This document shows positions 20,740 to 31,689 of a stretch of DNA of 64,000 nucleotides, in pieces. Position numbers and translations under genes: made by a program. The stretch covers positions 24,975,858-25,039,857 of the forward strand of contig NC_073696.1 in assembly GCF_029784165.1 (NCBI RefSeq), read 5' to 3'. A model generated the notes under the pieces. The model was given only the letters and a program-made list of their open reading frames with translations. It was not told the origin of the DNA and ran no database searches. Every line of letters begins with the position of its first letter. Position 1 is the stretch's first letter. The stretch is from Wyeomyia smithii (lineage: Eukaryota; Arthropoda; Insecta; Diptera; Culicidae).

Positions 20740-22790
20740 ATAAATTAAAAAAAAAATCCAATATAATCTGTCTACAAAACAGACTTTTTGTGTGAAATAC
20801 TAAGCCTTTCAAACTCTCCCATTGTTGCTGCACGTTTTACCCATCTAGGCATCGAATTGAAAAAAATTATTCCTTTGTACAACAGAGAGTTCTGTGATCT
20901 TTCAAAAAGAAAATTTGGTGTTCTAGCATCATCCGCGTTTCTAGTGTTGTACCTATGAAAATCACTTTCCCTATCAATTCGATTACACAAAAATCGAGGC
21001 AGCATGTTATTAAAAATTTTATATACAAACACAATTGTTAGAAAACATACTCTTTGCTTCACAGAAAGCCATCGTAATGCGTCCAGCATAAAACTCGAGG
21101 ATGTGCACAAAACTAGCGCTGTATAGGACGCTGATACTCTCGGTGGCCCTTTACGGACATGAAGCAGGGACGCTGAAGGCAGCTGATCGACGAGTGCTCG
21201 GAGTTTTTGCGCGTAAAGTTCTGCGATCGATACCTGGCGGTAAATTGGATGGTGGAGGGTGGCGGAGACGCATGAATCACGAGTTGTACCAGGTATACAA
21301 ACATGCTGATATAGTGAAGGTAATACAGCGGGGCAGGCTTCAGTGGGCTGGACACGTAGCCAGGATGCCTGACGAGAGAGCCGCCAAAACTATCTTCAGT
21401 AGAGAACCAGGAAGAGGCCGTCGACTCCGTGGTAAGCCTCGCACGCGGTGGATGTGCGCGGTGGAAGAAGATGCACGATCTGCTGGTGTGCGGGGAGACT
21501 GGAGAACGGCTGCCCAAGACAGAAGAAGCTGGACATCTCTAATTCGTTCGGCCCTAGACCGGAGAATTGTCCGTTAGCAAAAAAAGTAAAGTAAAGTAAG
21601 TAAACGTTCAATCTCAATATTTGCGTATTGTTTGCCAGGAATAAAATGGATGAGCGAAATCTATATGTGGTGAAATGATTGACTCATAAAGACTAATTTT
21701 ACTTATTCATTTTTCAAACGGCACAGAATACCGTATTTTTTGCCATTTTCTTCATGACATTGTCAATGTGAGACTTAAAAGTTAATTTGTCATAAATAAT
21801 CACTCCAAGATACTTTATTTCTTTATTTTAATATTTAATTTAAGCTGTCTAAATTTCAACCAATTCGCCAGATAATGTAAATCTTGATTTAAAAGTGCCA
21901 CAACGTCATTAGGATCCTTAGCCGCAATGAACAGAACAGTATCACCAGCAAATAAATTGATATCGCAACACCGGAAAACTCGCTTCAAGTCATTAATATA
22001 AATAATGAACAAAATGGGCTCTAAAACACTTCCTTGCGGTACACCAAGTGTATTAGCAATGGAATCCGATTCAGAATCAATAAAACGAGTCTTCTGAGTT
22101 CTAGCACACAAATAGCTCTCAAATCATTTGTATGCTGTCCCTACGATACCAAAGCGCTTTGTAACAATAAGGGCCTAGAAATTGTTTCAAAAGTGCGTTT
22201 TAGATCAAAAAACACCGCAAAAATAGTCTCTTTAGCCTCGATTTTTTCTTTCCATTTTGCTAACACCAGATTCAAAGCAGACTCACAAGAGTAACCCTCT
22301 CGATAACCTGATTGCTCTGGGCTTAGCAAATCATTACTATTTAAATAATCCATCAGCTGGCCTTTCACAACTAGTTCTAAAATTTTCTCTAATATGTGCA
22401 ACATATTAATGGGGCGGAGCTCTTCGGCTTAATCATGGGGATAGGAATTACAAGATATTCCTTCCAAACCTGAGGCACGTGCCCTGTTTGCAGTGATTCA
22501 TTGATAAGGTCCAGCAGATCGACATGAAAGCAATCTTGTATTACTTTTGCGTTGACATTGTCGATACCAACCGATTTCTCCAAAGAAAAACATATATCTT
22601 TCAACTGTGCAAAAGTAATAGAATGAAAACCAGAAAAATTACAGTTATTATGGACCAGCTGTATTATTACGAGAGGTTCGTTGGCCAAATCAATACTCTG
22701 ATTGATCGATTGAACACTATCAACGAAATAACTGTTGAATTTACTTGCAATTACCCGCGCCGAATGTTCTTCTAAGCCATTAAAAGTTAC
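20740..22790 (-). pseudogene. non-LTR retrotransposon reverse transcriptase fossil
   Basis: Read on the minus strand from 22790, broken frames give RT blocks in order: VTFNGLEEHSARVIASKFNS, KSVGIDNVNAKVIQDCF, VPQVWKEYLVIPIPM, LSPEQSGYREGYSCESALNL, FAVFFDLKRTFETISRPLL, GVPQGSVLEPILFIIYINDL, LFAGDTVLF, KYLGVII and FKSHIDNVMKKM. The C-terminal segment ALRWLSVKQRVCFLTIVFVY then FNNMLP follows at 20772-21110. The catalytic ADD position reads AGD, and there are several frameshifts and stops. It is 5'-truncated and is interrupted at 21104-21604 by a LINE fragment of opposite strand. The clade is uncertain. Confidence 0.8.
21104..21604 (+). pseudogene. 5'-truncated LINE fragment (RT C-terminal tail) inside the minus-strand fossil
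   Basis: An uninterrupted 158-codon frame ends at 21577. It reads TKLALYRTLILSVALYGHEA, ADRRVLGVFARKVLR, WRRRMNHELYQVYKHADIVK, GRLQWAGHVARMPDE and DWRTAAQDRRSW. This is the thumb and C-terminal region common in insect endonuclease-reverse transcriptases. After the stop comes a tail of aaagtaaagtaaagtaag, a short tandem 3' end. It splits the older minus-strand RT between its thumb and its C-terminus. GC content is clearly higher than the host fossil, suggesting a later arrival. Confidence 0.75.
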
Positions 22791-22794
22791 AATA

Positions 22795-23620
22795 ATTAAA
22801 AATGTGTTGGAAACTAATCAAAATAGGTCGAATATCGTTTCAAAAATGTATCAGAACTGTGTTGAAATGTTGTAAATGTTTTAGAAATGTGTTTAAAACG
22901 TGTCGAGCATAACTAGAAATATGTTTAAAACGAAAGTTAGTTAATTAGGAAGTTATAAAAGTGTTAGAAACGTTTAGAAATTGTGTAAGAATTATACGGA
23001 AAATGTATCGAAATTGCGTCAACTCTGTGCCAAATATGAGTCAAAAAACAGACGTACAAGTGTCACAACTGTGTTCAAAATATGAAGAATATGCGTCAAA
23101 ATGCAACAAAACGTTTCAAAAATTATTTTAAATGTGTTTAAAACTTGTCTATAATATATCAAAAATAAATGAAAAACTTGTCAAAATGTTGAGAAAAAAC
23201 AAAGTTCTGTCGAATATGAATTAAAAATATGCTATATATGTATCTATGCTGTTAAATATCTGTCGAAGAATCGTCAGAAATTCAAAAATAATGTTTTCTG
23301 TTAAATATATGTAGAAAATATGTCACGAATCTTTAAGAGCTGTAACAAGCTGCATCAAAACGTGTCAAAAATGTTATGAGTTGAAAATCTGTCATACATG
23401 TTTCAAAACTGCGGGGAAAACCGCCAATAATTATTAAAAAATATGTTTAACGTCATATATAGAAAAGCCCAAAAACTATATAAAAACTATTAAAAATGTG
23501 TTGTAAATATGTGAAAAATATTCCCAAAAAACATGTCAAAAATGTGTACAAATATGTCGAAACAGTATAGATATAGATGATTTCGAAACTGTAACGATAG
23601 TAGGTCAAAAATGAGGAAAC
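22795..23620. repeat. degenerate TGTCAAAAATG minisatellite, ~0.8 kb
   Basis: The longest block of this word family: aatgtgttgg, tgttgaaatgt, gtgtttaaaacgtgtcgag, atgtatcgaaatt, cgtgtcaaaaatg and acatgtcaaaaatgtg recur throughout. No coding potential. Confidence 0.55.
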
Positions 23621-24087
23621 TCAAACTTAGCAAAGTAAAGTCGAAACGAAAGGGTAAAAAATATAGTTTTTTACTCATTTTGGATTTGGCAATATGAGAA
23701 TCACAAGCTTTTAGAATTTTTAGAAAATTCAGTTTATCCCCAATGGGTTCAAAAAAATATCGGAGCTGGTAGCGATTGAGTGACTTGAAAATGGGAACAT
23801 ATGTGACCGGATGACTGATCAAAGTGACCAAAAAACTTAAGGGACAAATGCCTGGAAAAAGATACCCGAAATATGTATATCCAACTTTATACAAAAATTA
23901 TTATATGTACCGAAACTGGGTTGACATTATGACAAAAATGTGTGAGAAATACGTAACGAAAGAAAATGGATTTTGAACACATTTTCATAAAATGTCGAAT
24001 TTAAATAGATTATTAACTTTGGAATCCTCATGAATGCCATTTATATTAAACATCGTAAAATTTAAGAAATACGAAAAAAAGTTAGAT

Positions 24088-24131
24088 AAATTATAAAGAT
24101 TGCGCATGCAAATGCGCAATCTTTATAATTT
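24088..24131. repeat. perfect 20-bp-arm hairpin with GCAA loop
   Basis: The left arm aaattataaagattgcgcat (24088-24107) and right arm atgcgcaatctttataattt (24112-24131) are exact reverse complements around a 4-nt loop. It lies in the intron 263 bp downstream (in gene orientation) of the 24394-24654 exon. Either strand could form the stem-loop. Confidence 0.9.
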
Positions 24132-24393
24132 CAATATATCAGAATAATACCCAAAATAATTAACCAAAAATGAAAAAAGATAACTTTGTGGTTCGAAATT
24201 TAAATGAACCTATAGAAAAAAATCGAAGTTACGAGCTTCAAAGTCAACCATCAAAATTTCTAAGTAAAATATCTGAAATATTGAAAGTTTAGTTTGAGAC
24301 TTAAGCTTTACAGATTTTGTAGCACTTTGGACGCTAAAAAGTTTCATTTTCTTGTTCAATTACCCCTTAAACAAGTTTCAAAGTAAACCTTAC

Positions 24394-24654
24394 CTTTCTC
24401 GTAGCTGGTCTGCCGTTCCTGTTGCCGGGCATTATCGGCCGCCACCTTCAGCAGACCTTGGATGTTCCGCAGTAACGTTTCTGTGGACGAGTGCGTTGGA
24501 TCCTGGGCCGTCGGGACGTTACCGACGGCTACGGCAGCAGCCGTAGCGGCCAGACTGGAATAGTTGAGCGCCTGCTGGCGGCTTTCCATCTCCTGGGAAA
24601 CCGGAACCGTCGCCGGTACCGGCGATGAAATGTCCCTTTCGCAATCACTGATGT
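24394..24654 (-). CDS. dac: dachshund exon: linker and first part of DD2
   Basis: A 261-nt exon between acceptor TCAATGCAG and donor G|GTAAGG. The N-terminal half is a linker (DISDCERDISSPVPATVPVS, then an Ala-rich stretch SLAATAAAVAVG). The C-terminal half starts DD2: STETLLRNIQGLLKVAADNA then RQQERQTSYEK. The QGLLKVAADNARQQE helix is the start of the Dachshund C-terminal coiled coil. Phase 1 on both sides. It joins across the 18.6-kb intron to the AELKMD exon. Confidence 0.93.
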
Positions 24655-24820
24655 CTGCATTGATTGAAGATCGAGCGAAAAATGATAAACAAAACAAATA
24701 CCAAACAAGTTAGTAACAGACATTATAATGGCACACATTCGACTGTTCGGCACAGGTTCAAGCTCGGACGTGTGAGCGATGATCATTGACCCTTTCGTGC
24801 TGTTCGATCGCGTCGCTTAC

Positions 24821-25015
24821 CTTCCTCTTTCTCGTTCGGTTCCTCGGTGTCCGATATGTTTGCTTCGCTGATGTTTTCGTCCTCTTCGTGCACCGAAGGT
24901 TCGGGCGAATTTTGATTACTCCGCTCGCTGGGGGCGCCACCGCTGGTCTGATCGCCGCCGGATTTCGACAGGTTTAGCACCGGACTTGCTCCGTTCGGTG
25001 AGTCGGGAGGGGGTG
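24821..25015 (-). CDS. dac: dachshund exon: Ser/Pro-rich acidic linker
   Basis: A 195-nt exon between acceptor TTCCTCCAG and donor G|GTAAGC. It encodes APPPDSPNGASPVLNLSKSG followed by a Ser/Asn-rich segment and an acidic stretch (EEDENISEANISDTEEPNEK, then EE). The PNGASPVLNLSKSG block fits the linker between DACH box and DD2 in insect Dac. The acidic tail is likely unstructured. The intron to the next exon is 166 nt. Confidence 0.88.
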
Positions 25016-25090
25016 CTGGAGGAAGCGTGTTAAGGTATTAGTTGACAGCGGGAATTCCCCGTCGGAGATGAACGAATGTGTTATACGTAC

Positions 25091-25200
25091 CATTTTGGGA
25101 GCTCAGGTCGCGTGGCTTTTGCTCTAGATTGACAGTTCGATCGTCGCCTCGTTCCTCGCGTAGTCGCTCCAAATGCTTGACTATGTCTTCGTAAGCAGCT
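25091..25200 (-). CDS. dac: dachshund exon: short helical linker
   Basis: A 110-nt exon between acceptor GTGATCCCAG and donor G|GTACGT. It encodes RAAYEDIVKHLERLREERGD then DRTVNLEQKPRDLSSQN. The first half looks helical and charged. Introns on either side are 71 and 75 nt, so 24821-25482 forms a tight exon cluster. Phase continuity with both neighbours supports it; similarity alone would be weak for so short a piece. Confidence 0.85.
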
Positions 25201-25271
25201 CTGGGATCACGAATGAAAAAAAAATTTAAATATTAGATCAGATTTTCGATCAGTGGATTATTAAAGCTTAC

Positions 25272-25482
25272 CTAGCAATAGCCTCCATTCCGGGAATGTT
25301 CTGCCCTTTGATGATCGATCCATCCGGCCGGGGAATTCCGTGAGGATTGACACCGGGACTCATCAGCGGGTGGCCACCGCCGGGATGCGGATTCATCTGC
25401 ATGAACGGGATGTGGTTCAGGTGCGTGGGCGGTGCGTTGTAACCGTTCGCCAGTAGAGGGGATTTGTCCAGCCGCGGAAGAT
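25272..25482 (-). CDS. dac: dachshund exon: Pro/Gly/His-rich linker
   Basis: A 211-nt exon between acceptor GCCATTACAG and donor AG|GTAAGC. It encodes DLPRLDKSPLLANGYNAPPT, then HLNHIPFMQMNPHPGGGHPL, then MSPGVNPHGIPRPDGSIIKG and QNIPGMEAIAR. Low-complexity Pro, Gly, His and Met content is typical of the disordered region between the two Dachshund domains. It accepts the split codon from the 34425-34579 exon across an 8.9-kb intron. GC content is far above the flanking intron. Confidence 0.9.
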
Positions 25483-25899
25483 CTGTAATGGCAGTGAGCC
25501 ATGAGGCTGCAAACCGTCGTTGTTGTAACGAGTGAACTACACCGACTTGCGAAACGTCACAGATCCTTCGAAAGGTTCGAGAGCCTCTGTGGCGTTTCAC
25601 GAATAAAGGTTTGTAATGGCAGAAAAAAAAGTACACACAACAGACAAAAGCTTGTAAAGAAAAATCAGCGGTCCTGTCAAGCATAATAATCAACCTTGTC
25701 TTATTATGCATGAATCCGTCTAGTTTGCTTTTCACAGTTGATATGTGTATTATACCCACATGCACATATGAATTTGCGTGAAATCCCCCATTTGAAACCG
25801 CGTAATTGATCGTCCATGATAGTGCAGTATAGCAATCAAAAGCCAAAAAAAAATTCATCGTCGAGACAGTGAAATTACACCGCCAGGCATATGATCCAC

Positions 25900-26900
25900 A
25901 CTCAAAGAGAAAACTCCATCAAAAAAACGGCGAAAACCATTTTGGAAAAATAGTTGCCGCCGCCTGCTTTGTCTAAACGCCGCAGTTTTGATACGGTAAA
26001 TCGCCGCGCACCAGCCAAGATAATGTTACACCGACTGAATTTCAAATCGAGCGCCGCCTCCCACGTCCATCAACAGCAGCAGGGGGCACCGGCCGACAGA
26101 GAGCGTGTTAGAATCTGTCAGTCGATGGCCGTGCATGGGGAGGTCTGCTGCTAGCCGTCTCTACTAATATAGTTATGCGTGCCATACTAGCAATTTGCAT
26201 AATCGCCAATGTTTCTCAACAAATCAGGAGAATCGCCTTTTTTGGTGGAATCGACGCCGGTCGTTATCAGAAAAACCATTTACGGCTGTGAAGCACATTG
26301 AACGCGTAAAGATCCCACCACGTAAAAAAGGTATTTATGCTAATCGCGTCCTATAAATCCCTCCGAACGAAACAGACGAGAACAAAAACTATTAAACGAT
26401 GGGGAAAGATTCCTAAATCAAAACCAGACTGATTTCGGCACATTCCAGAGAAAATTCATATTGATCGAAAATGCAGAGTGCCTGCGCTACAGGGTAGTGT
26501 TTTAGAACATGGAAATTAAATTTGTTTCGAAGACAGACGGAACGTGAAGAAAAAAACTTTTTGGAGAATTTCCAAGCTATTCTTTGGCTCCAGCGCTCGG
26601 GATCAACATACGCCGGTTGTGCATCTTTGTGTGCAAAAGAAATGCCATATAATAATAAATAACAGCTGAAATCGTTTAAAATGATTATAAGGCACTGAAC
26701 GACTGAGGCAACAAAAGTTTACGCTGCGCGGTCAGAAGTGGCGGCCGGCGTCGCCCTCGATAAGATTCGTTTGGGGAAATGCGCTCAGCAAAGTGGAAAT
26801 GTATGTTGGTCAGCGTAAAAAGTGGCAATTGATACGGGCAGAAGTTGGAGTTGACCTCGGTGAAGTATGTGCTTCACATTGCAATAAAAAGTTGTCAGTG
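25900..26900. other. GC-richer non-repetitive island upstream of the exon cluster
   Basis: No transposon ends or RT/transposase remnants are visible. Several CG-containing blocks and short ORFs of no recognisable family. It lies 0.4-1.4 kb into the 8.9-kb intron. Candidate regulatory region by position and composition only. Confidence 0.3.
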
Positions 26901-27139
26901 AATTGTTTTTTCTTGTTGCAATCGGTTCAGTCAGTTAAGTAGTTTTAACCTAACGTTGCAAGATGAATATATTCTCTAGCAACATTAAAAAATAAAAAAA
27001 AAGAATGAGAAACATGAAACATATTTTAAAATCTGAAGTATGCATAATACCCAATGCAGGCCTCCAAGAAAGTATATTTTCCTAACAAAACTTAATAGTT
27101 AATTTAATAACCAATATAAGGCATTGATTTACACTATCC

Positions 27140-30100
27140 TCGAAGTCTACATTTTTTTTATTCTCTTTCTAAAATTTCAGGTTTTCAACATTTTATTTTT
27201 GCTGAATCTTATTTCTATTTGTTGACTTTTCGACCTTTCAGACGTTTTTCTAATATACTGACATTCATACCTACTTTTCCGACTATTTTAACTTTTCTGA
27301 TATTATTTGTCTATTCTAACCTTTCTTTATTTTGCTGTCTCATATAGTCTTCTTACTTTTCTTATTATTTAAAGTGTTATGACTTGCCACTCTATTTCAT
27401 ATTTTCTTTTTCTGACTTTTCTTTTTGAAGCTTTAATGACTTTATTGTCTTATTTGACTAATAATTTTCTGCTTAACTGTTATATGTTGTATTTTTTTTA
27501 AACTTCTATACCTTCCTTGACTTTTATGGTTTTACCGACTAAATTGACTTTTCACTTTTTCGATCTTAGTGTTTATTCTATCTTTCTAACTTGTTTCACT
27601 CCTTTATCTTTTTTGTTTGTATCAATTTTGAATCTTCTTCTGATTTTTTGCGCTTTTTAACTATTAGCATAGTTACTTTTCTAACCTTTTAACTTTGTTG
27701 ACATTCCAGATATTTCTGACTTTTCGGACTATTCTGAATTTTAGACTGCTATTTCTATATTTTTTTTTCTATTCTAACTTTACTAAATTCGATAACTTTT
27801 ACACCAATTCTGATTTTTCTTACTTTCACGAACTTGCAAACATTGCTGGTTTCTGGTCAGCATTTTAACCATTTTCGATATTTTTACACTTTTTGGTATT
27901 TTCAATCTAGGTATTTGATTTATATGCTTTGATTTTTTTTGCATTTATGACTTTTTTAATTTTCCCGGTTTTGTTTTTAGGAAAATTTTTGACTTTTCCA
28001 ACCTTTTTGTTTTTTTTTTGCTTTTGAAACTTTCTAGATTTTTTACTTTTCTGTATTTTCATTTCTCTAGACTTCTTCATCCTTTCTTATTTGTCTTTAT
28101 TTTTACTTTGTAACTCGAAACGTTCCTGATTCTTCTGATTTTTTCTGGCTATTCTGAATTTTCTGATTAACCCGCCTTTTATAACTTTCTCAACATCTCT
28201 AACTGATCCAATTTTTTGTTACTTTTTCAACTTTTCGTACTTTTCTCACAATTCATATTTTTTGACCATGTTAGAAACCCATTCTGACTTCCAATTCCTC
28301 TTTCTTTTTGACTTCTGTTACTTTACTATACTTTAATATACTGAACTTACCGACTGCCCTTTCTATTCAAACTTTTTTTTAACTTCATGCTTTTGTGGTG
28401 TTTCTAACTTTCCTGACAATTAAATTTTGTTTTTCGTTTTATGTTTTCAAAACTTTTTCAATTTCACTGACTTTGTCAACTTCAATAATTTTATTTATTT
28501 TCCCAACTTCTCATACTAACTTTGTTGTTCTATTCTTTCTGGCTTTTCCTTCTTTACTAGTGGCTGGATTTGCCACTATTCCTACTTTTTGTGACTTTCC
28601 AGTTGATGCTAGGTTTGATAGTTTTTCTGGCTTTTCTTACTTTTGTAACTTTCAAAACATTCCCGATCTGGCTGATTTTACTGACTTTCCCACTTATATT
28701 TTTTTAATATCTCAAACTTCTCAAATTTTTTCAACTATTCCTAATTTTTCTATCGTTATGATTTTTTTTTTATTTCATCCACTTCTCAAACTTTTTATGC
28801 TTTTCTCACTTTTCCATTTTTTTGACTTGGCTTTTTTTTTTAATTTTTTAACTCTCTAACTTTTCTGACGTTCTCAATTTCACTAACCTTCTTGACTTCT
28901 TTTACTTTTTCTATTCTCACCTTTTCAACTTCAAATGTTGTTAACTTTTCGACTCTTACGTCTATGTTCAATTTTCTTTCTTACATGACTTTTTCAGATT
29001 TCTTGAGCTTTTCTAATTTTGTCAATTTTTTTGCATTCTTGCAATTTTACACATTTTTTCTAATTTATAAAATTTTATTTCTAACTTTTTTGATAGTTTT
29101 GATATTTCGTTATTTTCAGATCTTCCTTGCATTAATGACTTTCGAGTTTTTATGATTTTTCCGACTTTGCCGGCATTCTGAGCTTTCTCTGGCTTTCTGG
29201 CTTTTTTGATTTTTCTGATTTTTCAAGTATTTTGGCTTTGCTGATTCTAATGTATTGTTGTACCATTTTAACTATTCTGTTGTTTTCAATTTTGACTTCG
29301 AATAATTTGTTAGTTTGTTTTGAAATTGTTTATCTTTATTTAACTTATCGGCATTTTTTATGCATACATATTCGAGTTTTTCTTACATATGCTACTTATA
29401 CTTAAGTTTTCTGATTGTTTCATCCTTCGTAACATTTTGATTTTTCTACTTTTTCTTTCTTTTTTTTGTCTGCCATTTTTAAGACTTTCTTGACTGAATA
29501 TTCTGGATTTTTTGACTTTGGAGTCTTTTTTATCTTTTCTTATTTTCTGATTTTTCTTGCTCTCTTACGTTTTCGATTTGCCTTTGTCTAACTATTCTGA
29601 TTTATTTTACTTTTCACCAGTCTATCATTTGATTTATTCCTTTTCTTCTTCTCGATCCTTTTTATTTTTCCTAGATTTTCTAAATTTGCTGACTTTTCTG
29701 ACTATTTTAAGTTTTCTGCCTTCACAGCCTATTACAATGCTTCCAACTTTTCTAACTGTTTTACTATTCTGTTCTTTACGGCTATCTGAACTTTTCCAAC
29801 CGTTTTTTAATTTCCGGACTTTAATGATCGCTCTAACCTGTTTTATTTTATTTTTACTTAACTTTTACCTATTTTTTTCTGTGTTTTTTTTTAACTTTTT
29901 TCGCTTATATTACTATTCTAACTTTTATCACTTTTATTTTTTCCGACTGTCCTAACAATGCTGACTTTTTAAAATGATCTAAATTTTAATTGGAAATGAG
30001 ATTATATAACTCTAGAAGAATCTGATTTCTTTGATTTAATCGGTAATTCTCACTTTTTCGGTTTCTTATAACTTTCTTTTTGCTTTTGAAACTTTTCCAT

Positions 30101-30245
30101 TTTTTCACCTTAATTTTTTTAATCTATTTTTTTTTTAACATTTCTTACACTGCTGGTTTTCCTGCTTTTTTAGTTTCTGCCTTCTTTTTTCTCTGACTTA
30201 TTAAAATATTTTTAGTTATATTCTGTTCTGTTTTTTGTGTTCTTC
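27140..30245. repeat. degenerate TTTTCTGAC minisatellite tract, 3.1 kb
   Basis: The plus strand is T- and C-dominated for over 3 kb. Variants of cttttctgac, aacttttctaac, gacttttctg and tttttgacttttc repeat at about 10-15 nt. G is scarce except in the recurrent ctgac word. In gene sense this is a purine-rich GTCAGAAAAG tract. The Phe/Leu/Ser-rich ORFs here (for example 28395-28859 and 29557-29955) are artefacts of the composition. Confidence 0.75.
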
Positions 30246-30567
30246 TAAGCGCCTTGAGTATTGAATTAGCAGAAGGTAATATCCAAGGCACGACCGCGTG
30301 ACTGACGTTGAATAACGCGCATTTGGCGTTAATAAATGCATGTTTGAGTGCTTAAATAAGTACTACAAATGCAGAAATACTTCTGTTTGTTTTTGAATAA
30401 ATTACCCAGATGGTCAAAACTTTATCGCGCGACATAAGTTGGAAGAATTATTCTGGGGGCGGAATGGGTTGTGTGAAATGAAGCTTTACACTCATTTTTA
30501 TGCGTTTTTTGCGGTTTTTGTAAGCGTTTTTGTTCACGCCCTTCTTTAGAGGACGACAGTTCAATCA

Positions 30568-30830
30568 ATATCAATATTTTCCACCACCCGCATTCTGCTG
30601 CTCCAAAAAGAATGAAAAATTGAATTCGATGGCGTGCGCTTCTATAAGTGACTAATATTCGCCACCACTCGCCTTCTGCTACTCCAGAAAGTACCGCCCG
30701 TTTTGCCGGTCGACGAACAGATGAGAAATTAAATTCGATGGCGTGCGCTTTTATAAGCGAATAAAATTTGCCTCCACCCGCTTTCTGCTGCTCCAAAAAG
30801 AACCTTCCGCTTTGCCGGTCGATGCGTGTG
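30568..30830 (-). repeat. promoter-like tandem repeat with TATAARYG in the unit
   Basis: The word ccaccacccgcattctgctg recurs in variants at about 30577, 30662 and 30771. The block aattcgatggcgtgcgctt followed by ytataagyga occurs at 30623 and 30732, 109 bp apart. A third block, ttgccggtcgacg, recurs at 30702 and 30812. On the minus strand each unit holds a TATA-like CTTATARAAG directly followed by gcgcacgccatcgaatt. It produces a 183-codon minus-strand ORF at 30422-30973 with internal repeats and no recognisable family. Confidence 0.5.
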
Positions 30831-31279
30831 GTGCAGCAAAAACCATACAAACAAGAAATCATCGCCTGCTGCGCTGTGGTAATGGCAAATCTGCTTGCAA
30901 CTGATCGATTCGGTTTCCAGTAAATCATCCTTTTACTACAATGATCGGCTGATGAAAGACTAGATTGTTGCATGCTAACTTTTATATGTGACTAATGACA
31001 GTTATACTACCGGTGGGCCTGTCGTTGTGCACTCGAACGAACAAAACAGCAGTGCTTGGATTGCAACATTGCGGGTACGCTATTGGTTGAATTGTAATCA
31101 AGTTAGCCATGAATTTTAACCACTTTATTCTGAAATAATGTTAGTAAAAATCATTTCATAAACTAAGGTAGTTTGTTTACTATCCGTTCAGTGGTAACAA
31201 AGTAGTAAGTGTTTGAAATCTTTATTCTGTCGTTTCACTCCATTCTCGATTTTTTAGAATGCTACTCTACTAAAGTAAA

Positions 31280-31645
31280 ACGTTATTCTACGTCAAAAGT
31301 TTACAGAACCGGTGTTCTATGTTAAACAACGTTCCACCGCTTCAAAAACAGTAATTTAGATGTTGACGATTGTACGCGTGTAGGAAGGTCAAAAACCTAA
31401 GAAGATGCTGAATTTAGGTAAATTTTTGTTCGATTAGGATCTATGCCAAACACAGGAACAGCTATTTTAAGTTACCCGTCGAGCCAATGACAAACGATTG
31501 TATGCTTTGGATATGAGTCCAAAACATGGAACTTGGGTTACTTATGATTTGAAGCCAGTGGACGCTGAGCGCATCATGACGGGTAATGAAAAATGGATTC
31601 GAAACAGCAACCCCAAGAAAAGAAAGTCGACTACCCAGTCAGGGT
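31280..31645 (+). pseudogene. mariner transposase relic inside the T-rich tract
   Basis: Blocks in order: DLCQTQEQLF, RANDKRLYALDMSPKHGTWV, TYDLKPVDAER, then directly IMTGNEKWIRNSNPKKRKST. The last contains the mariner VTGDEKW block with D changed to N. The segment normally between ...DVER and the catalytic block is missing, so there is an internal deletion. Stops and frameshifts lie upstream. Same family as the relic at 10634-11340. Confidence 0.75.
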
Positions 31646-31689
31646 TTTACGTCATAGCCCACTTACCGTTCTTTTCGATGGCCTATGAT

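Larger units (their letters stand above)
5746..24393 (-). other. dac: 18.6-kb dac intron that interrupts DD2
   Basis: The donor GTAAGG at 24388-24393 and acceptor TTGCACAG at 5746 are in phase. The interval holds no further dac exon that I can recognise, and the protein joins cleanly across it (SYEK to AELKMD). It contains the repeats and mobile elements listed separately. Stretches 5746-6765, 11450-11959, 12701-13559, 14471-15465 and 17088-17430 show nothing I could identify. Confidence 0.85.

Noticed and set aside
21113..21517. 134-codon minus-strand ORF
   Set aside because: It is a shadow of the plus-strand LINE RT tail at 21104-21604, which has clear protein motifs.
28395..29955. Phe/Leu/Ser-rich ORFs of 87-154 codons that look like membrane proteins
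   Set aside because: They lie wholly in the T-rich degenerate minisatellite. Hydrophobic composition is forced by TTT/CTT codons, and stops are rare for the same reason.
30422..30973. 183-codon minus-strand ORF with internal repeats
   Set aside because: The repeats are those of the promoter-like DNA module at 30568-30830, read through in one frame; no known protein family.
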